NCBI GenBank assembly: GCA_903813345.2
Contig: CAIIXF020000012.1
Location: 30,715,001-30,779,000 of the forward strand
DNA from: Owenia fusiformis
Taxonomy: Eukaryota; Annelida; Polychaeta; Sabellida; Oweniidae
DNA: 64,000 nt
Reading direction: 5' to 3'
Position numbers and translations under genes: made by a program. Each line of letters opens with the position of its first letter. The stretch's first letter is position 1. Below the pieces are notes generated by a model. That model was not told the origin of the DNA, ran no database searches, and worked only from the letters and a program-made list of their open reading frames with translations. Shown piece after piece: positions 58,816 through 64,000 of this stretch.

Positions 58816-59124
58816 CTGATATGCCTCAATTAGCAATTGTAAGATCTTGCCTACTAAAATAAAACAATTAGGCCTCAAAATGAAAAAAATTCAAATCAGG
58901 CAATAATACTATTTGTACACATCCTTTGTCCCCCTGGGGCCAGGCTTAAATACTTAACACTTTAGACACCAAATAATTCATAGACTAGACTTAACATTTA
59001 ACATTGAAGGTTAGGGCACTAAGGAGTTGAATTAATTCAGCTCTGCAGTCATAAATTAACTTATCAGTCCCAGTAGCTATCAATAAAACAGGAAGTTTCG
59101 GGTTATGATAATCAATCATAGTAG
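58816..59124. other. No gene seen
   Basis: Nothing recognised, apart from the left target duplication of the next element. Confidence 0.35.
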
Positions 59125-59549
59125 TAGAGGTGTCACACCAACCCGAAGTCAATCTGACCCCGGGTTTTAAGGCTCAGGTCGGGTCACAAACAGCTTCTTA
59201 CCAATATCGGGTCGAGTCAGTAACCTCATGACTATCGTAGCTTATCGTAAAATGCTTTATATTCTCTTAAAACATTTCAAACGTGTAGCCATTTCATGTA
59301 CATGTATGCATATAAATTATGAAAAGTTCTCGCCAATATGATAAGTGTGTTCACAAATATTTTCTGTTCTTAACGAATAATTTAATGCTAGGTTTCTAAC
59401 TTTCCAGTTTTATGATTTTGTAAATTTCCAAAATGATAAATCAAATTCATTTTTCTGTTTTCTTCTGACCCAACCCAGAATTACCCGATCGGCACATTCT
59501 TTTACTGGCCCGTCCCGACCTGAAAAATACCTGACCCATGACACCTCTA
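59125..59549. mobile_element. hAT-like MITE with 8-bp target duplication
   Basis: Ends TAGAGGTGTCA and TGACACCTCTA, with further matching GACC/GGTC-rich DNA inside each end (CTGACCCCGGG; CCGACCTGAAAA). It is flanked by CATAGTAG (59117-59124) and CATAATAG (59550-59557), 7 of 8 bases identical, as expected for an old hAT insertion. It is 425 bp with no transposase. Confidence 0.85.
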
Positions 59550-59559
59550 CATAATAGTA

Positions 59560-59815
59560 TCTCCCTTAATATCTAAACTAGAGCTCTACAATGGCTGAAA
59601 GAGCTCTAAAATAGCTGGAAAAAAGCTCCACAAAGGTTGAAAAAAGGAATCATAGGGGGCTTTCTTATATTGATAATCAACAAAATTAACTTAAAATGGA
59701 AATCCTATCGACTGAGGTTTTAAAACATGCCACTATTGTTGGCAGCCTGATGGACAGACAGACGGCCAAGTGAGTGATTGCAAAAGCTCACCATGTGAGC
59801 TAAAAATACATATGA
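59560..59815 (+). repeat. Dispersed repeat with GAGCTC start and GTGAGCT end
   Basis: Opens with three spaced GAGCTCTA/AGCTCCA motifs. It contains TCGACTGAGGTTTTAAAACA and a GACAGACAGACGGCCAAGTG stretch, and ends GCAAAAGCTCACCATGTGAG. I recognise this arrangement as typical of short dispersed repeats in marine invertebrates, but cannot classify it. Confidence 0.45.
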
Positions 59816-59819
59816 CATT

Positions 59820-60160
59820 AGCACCCCGGGTGATCAATATCCTGTGTTCCGAATTTCGTTCCAGCAAGTCAGTGACCCGAGTTGTGTTTTTACTGAATCC
59901 CGATAAATATGGCGTCTCGTTCGCCACTGGACGAGCCAGGTGACGAAAATGTGTCAAACAAATCAGATAGCATAAGGTAAGAATGAATATAGAGTAATGC
60001 ATTCGGTGCTGGAATATGTTTTCAACATGTTCCTAAATGATTATCCATATGTGTAGGCTATTAATGCAAATCGAAGCATGAAACCAACATGACCCAATTC
60101 GAAAAGCTCGCAGAAAACGATATCAGCGAGTCGTTCTTTGCTTTCTGTAAGTAATGATGG
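59820..60160 (+). promoter_or_regulatory. CpG-richer island, candidate promoter and first exon
   Basis: CpG density rises against the surrounding DNA (59822-59960 and 60070-60140). ATG at 59909 opens a 22-codon frame, MASRSPLDEPGDENVSNKSD then SI, and runs into a consensus donor AAG/GTAAGA at 59977. A second block at 60091-60149 (MTQFEKLAENDISESFFAF) ends at T/GTAAGT. Neither joins in frame to the other or to the exon at 62055, which has its own ATG. They could be 5' exons of the downstream gene with upstream frames, or of an unrelated gene. Confidence 0.35.
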
Positions 60161-60169
60161 ATACTCTGA

Positions 60170-62054
60170 GCATTGTATAACTGTAAAGTATACCTTATTA
60201 GTATGTCTCAACTTGTGCTATGTTTGAATCCAAGCTATTATCTTTCATAAGCGTCATAGAAGTCGTTGAAAGATATATTCCATTCTACCGAATAGGAATA
60301 GTCATTGTCCCGAAGCTACAGAATAAGATTATATATATTTTGTATACTTTTGAGAATCCATTCATGAATACATCAAGCTAATTTGGTGCTACCTTTCTTG
60401 TTATTATTTTACAAATTCAAGATCGAATTTCCCTGTATATTGATTTCCACATTGGCATTGAACTGCAAATACAGGGTTTCCCAAAAAGTGTACTAGTCCT
60501 GTCCCTAGCCTCTCTGAGCTTACTCGGATTTAGAATGAAATAACTTTTGATTTTCTTTTAGAAGATACCCTGAAGTGTAGGAATCCATAAGTTATTTTTT
60601 CAGGTTTGGGTAAAATCAATTTTTATGGCAGGTTATAGTGGCGCCATCTAGTGATTTTAAAGTTGCAGGGTGATAATCTTAATTAATTTTTTTTTCAGCC
60701 AAACCTAATTTCATATTTATTTTTTTGCTGTTTCCTTAGAGACTACTTCCTAAACTATGCATTTGAATTTTTAGGTGATCCTGGAAGGTCATTTGATGGG
60801 TCATTTTGCCTCAAATATACAGAAGCGCCACCTATAATCAAGGGTCTACCTTATAAAGTTTATTATTCTGAGGCTGTTATGGTAGATAAAATTGTTATTA
60901 TTGGTGTAATAATTAGAACCATAAAGGGGACATATGATGCAGTATCAAATTAATATATGTGGGACATGGGAACTTTAGAAAATATTTTTTTTGTAAAAGT
61001 GGAAGAAATTTGACAAAATATCAGTTTTTACATATTACCAAATACATATGCTTTTTTTATTTTTATTTCTAAGGTAATCCTTATATGATGTAACAAGTAC
61101 AAACAAATACATTTTGATTTTTGAGAATATGAATGAAGTAGTTGTAGGGCTGAATTTTGGTTTTGGCCCATTATTATTATTTAATTATTCTGTGTTTGAT
61201 ATACACCCCTTATTATATCAAAGACTCAACTTCTGGAAATACAACACGGTACTTAATGAATGTATGAAAAGCTTTTCCTGAGTTTCTTTGTATTAATAGA
61301 GTATAACATCTATTAATCATATCATTTCCATAAGTGTGCACTTTTAGAATAAATTATATTTTATTTTACAGGTAATTTTTGCCAGAAACATTTTGTATAA
61401 AATTAGAGCTTCTCAAAAGATGTATCTACACTTTTCAAATAAAAAATGATCTTTCAATCTATCCCACCCAAATGGAGTTAGATCTAATTTTATATTATAT
61501 GTATACCATCATAAGTTTATATCAAACTCAAAACTGAAACTCCTGTTAAAAGCCATGGCAGCTAATTTTGGGGTAATTTACATCTTATTAGCATGAAGGT
61601 TGTTTAAAACAGTAATCCTCTATAATTGACTAATTGACTAACCTCTGTTTTTGTATTTAGTATATATTTGAGACTACAGATGAACATGTATTGAATTGGT
61701 GGAAACAAAATTATTAAAATGTGATTAAAGTAAGTAAGCTTTAAGGTTTATTTAAGATATAAAGATTGCTCATCTTCGACAAAATAGAAGAATTAAAATT
61801 ATGATCACTTAGAATGATTCAAATTATTTCTAATATAGAATGTAAATTGGTGTCTAGGAAAATAAAACATATGATCACATCCAGCTTTTCTTTGAAAGTC
61901 AAATGTCCTTGCATATGGATTAACGAATTAACGTTAATAACTAAAATGAACCCAGTTACATGATAAACTATGCATGATCCTGAATTGTGACTGTATTTTT
62001 GAGACCCAGAGATTGAATATTTTAAAATCACTAACAATCTATTTCTTCTCCAGT
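60170..62054. other. No exon seen; possible intron
   Basis: AT-rich. A repeat-like stretch at 60470-60850 starts TACAGGGTTTCCCAAAAAG and contains GTGGCGCCATCT and AGCGCCACCTATA in inverse orientation. The 3' end is a textbook acceptor, TTTCTTCTCCAG at 62043-62054, so this may be an intron of the next gene. Confidence 0.45.
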
Positions 62055-62065
62055 TAACTTCCTAA

Positions 62066-63292
62066 ATGGCTTCTATAAACTTTGAAAGAGGAAAATGTAT
62101 TATCTGCCAAGATGATTTTAAAGACAGTAACAGCAATGTTGTCAAGCCAACTGTGGGACAAGCAAGAGGTGTTGCAACCTTGCTTAGAATAAGCAAAATG
62201 AAAGATGAAGTTTATCAACGTATGAAAGTAGCCAAACTTGAAAACGCACCTATTCTATATCACATGAACAATGCTTGCTACAGAGTATACACCCAAAAAC
62301 GGCATACTGAAGAAACCATTGAAGGAATGGTTGGAAACACACCTCATTCCTCAACAGCACAACCCAAACAAATGAAATGTTCCCTTCCACAAAGGAATGA
62401 AGAAACTGAAACTGATACTGAAAAAACCATTGAAGGAATGGTTGAAAACACACCTCATTCCTCAACAGAACAACCCAAACAAATGAAATGTTCCCTTCCA
62501 CAAAGGAATGAAGAAACTGAAACTGATACTGAAAAAAACATTGAAGGAATGGTTGGAAACACACCTCATTCCTCAACAGAACAACCCAAACAAATGAAAT
62601 GTTCCCTTCCACAAAGGAATGAAGAAACTGAAGAAACTGAAACTGATACTGAAGAAACCATTGAAGGAATGGTTGGAAATACACCTCATTCGTCAACAGC
62701 ACAACCCAAACAAATGAAATGTTCCCTACCACAAAGGCCCTCTGTTGAAGCTGTTGATGTACCTAAATAGCAGAATGTTTGTATATATTGTAATCAGGTC
62801 ACAAAAAACAAAACATATGAAAAATCCGGAATTTCTGAAGAGAGGAAAGCTACCGAGTTTCTTGTACAAACCCAACACTTACAGGATGAAGTGTATACCA
62901 GCACCTGTCACCTCACTGATGTGAAAGGAGTGATTGAAGCTGATCTCTTATACCATAACTATTGTTACAAACAATACAGCCATAAATACCAGAAAAGTAC
63001 TGATTCAAATTCTCTTCATGATAAATCAAATATGTATGATGTATTTAATGATGTCATCAATGAAATTCAACAAGACTTGAATACAGGAAAAGCCTTCTCT
63101 GTATCAGAGATTTGCAAAGAGATCGGTGACCGCCTTCGACGTAGCCCTGTTCAAGGGCAACTTGTCACCAAATATTTGCGTAAGCGATTTGGTGAAGATG
63201 TCACATTTATAAAGCACAGCAAGAGGCAGTCTCAGGATTTTCTTCTGGCAAGCAAGATAGATGCTGTAAAATTGGTAATTAATCATTTATAA
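62066..63292 (+). CDS. EADTR/TGCDT family protein, N-terminal exon with in-frame TAG
   Basis: A large uncharacterised protein family, multicopy in several marine invertebrates; function unknown. The exon starts after the acceptor at 62054 and ATG is at 62066. Two similar modules are visible: C11-x2-C14 with H66-x4-C71 (CIICQ ... YHMNNACYRVYT), and C239-x2-C242 with H297-x2-C300 (CIYCN ... YHNYCYKQYS). This spacing suggests metal binding. Between them lies a 37-residue repeat (111 bp, four units, 62313-62745), rich in Glu/Thr. Codon 235 is TAG (62768-62770). The frame is otherwise open to 63292, so the locus is either a young pseudogene or a variant allele; one base change from CAG would explain it. 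A donor (TTG/GTAATT, about 63270) fits splicing to the block at 63590. The 160-codon antisense frame mirrors the repeat. Confidence 0.72.
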
Positions 63293-63560
63293 TTTAAAAG
63301 TACTTATTCAGTGTGTCAAATAAGTCCCGCCCCCCCCCCTCTACAGCCAAGACCTTAATAGATGGTACCTAGTGTGATATACCATTGGAAAGATCATCCA
63401 AAGTTACGTTAACTCACCAACTCTCAAGTATTTTGGATGAAATTTATCTATATTTTGATAGTATCCTTTATAGTTAGTGTACTCTCTTCCAATGGCCCTT
63501 TTTGCGTCAAAATGAGAAGGATTTGACCTCAAAAATATTGGCATTCCACCTGTTACCAAA
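63293..63560. other. Probable intron of the EADTR/TGCDT family gene
   Basis: Stops in the gene's frame, a poly-C tract (63331-63339) and no conserved translation until about 63600. Exact splice sites are not certain: the donor may be near 63270 and I see no clear acceptor. Confidence 0.5.
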
Positions 63561-63589
63561 GAGTTTTCACTATCACTATCACTATCCTC

Positions 63590-64000
63590 ACCCCTCTATT
63601 TTCTACACACATAATCCTGATTCCTCTGAATATGGACACCTTTTGGGGAAGTAATTCCAACAAAGAGCAACTACAATTATTGTTGAGAAAATCAATACAA
63701 AAAGTGGCAAGTAGTTACACAAATATAATGTTTGTTTTAAGTGGAACAGTCAGCAATTCACCAGAGTTGTCCATGAAATGCGAAAGCTTCAATGTTCCCT
63801 CAACAAGCAACACCCCGTGTATCAATAAACCAATAGAAGAAGCAGATACTAGAATGCTTCCCCATATAGTAGATGCCTTAAAGAATAACATATGTAGAGT
63901 GTCTGTCATATCAAATGACACTGATGTCTTTGTCATGGTTTTGCACTATGCAGAAAAACTAAAGGACTATGGAGCATCAGAGATATGGATACGAGCTGGC
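63590..64000 (+). CDS. EADTR/TGCDT family protein, middle exon (cut by window edge)
   Basis: One frame is open to the end of the window. It reads NMDTFWGSNSNKEQLQLLLR, a variable linker, then EEADTRMLPHIVDAL (63834-63878), VSVISNDTDVFVMVLHYAEK (from about 63899) and YGASEIWIRAG up to 64000. The EADTR and SNDTDV blocks with their spacing are the hallmark I recall for this family. The next expected segment (TG..NKRRLID, then FTGCDTTSAF) is what survives in the pseudogene at 11300-11490. The pattern of acidic residues after hydrophobic strands recalls FEN/XRN-type or PIN-like nucleases, but that is inference. The gene runs off the right edge. Confidence 0.7.

Noticed and set aside
58552-58878. 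89-108-codon Ile/Tyr/Gln/Ser-rich proteins
   Set aside because: Antisense translation of the GATATT minisatellite.
62250-62732. 160-codon minus-strand frame
   Set aside because: Antisense reading of the 111-bp repeat, whose length is a multiple of three; no domain.

Overview
This is nuclear DNA from an animal, not a prokaryote. It is AT-rich, gene-poor and crowded with repeats. The one gene identified with confidence is a two-exon, intron-containing tyrosylprotein sulfotransferase (TPST) on the minus strand (20313..22038). Gene density, repeat style and the multicopy gene family described below suggest a marine invertebrate, perhaps a deuterostome such as a hemichordate. The species cannot be fixed from the sequence alone.

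Layout. 0.4-2.0 kb: a palindromic element whose arms end in 16-bp minisatellites, with a small hairpin MITE in its centre. 3.2-3.6 kb: a tRNA-derived SINE. 4.0-9.8 kb and 13.5-19.3 kb: two direct copies of a ~5.8-kb segment, each carrying the same nested MITEs and a 10-unit 33-bp array. The spacer between them (9.8-13.5 kb) holds a deleted mariner transposon with perfect ends and TA duplication, a decayed copy of a multicopy gene family, and a ~356-bp tandem duplication. 20.3-22.2 kb: TPST, whose intron holds tandem copies of its own splice donor. 22.4-43.9 kb: small DNA-transposon relics (PIF/Harbinger-like, hAT-like, unclassified), minisatellites and a LINE 3' remnant. 43.9-51.05 kb: a ~7.1-kb near-palindromic foldback element built from minisatellite ends, repeated ~0.5-kb units and pieces of a LINE reverse transcriptase. 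51-60 kb: more dispersed repeats, a (GGAC)n-tailed tandem repeat, and a hAT-like MITE with an 8-bp target duplication. 62.05-64 kb: the 5' half of a second member of the family whose 3' half is the pseudogene at ~11 kb. It has paired CxxC...H/C modules, a coding minisatellite, one in-frame TAG, and acidic EADTR and NDTDV motifs.

No genes here form a pathway. The window is mainly a record of transposon activity around one housekeeping Golgi enzyme gene. Best leads are the giant foldback with captured reverse transcriptase, the duplicated splice donors in TPST, and the EADTR/TGCDT gene family.
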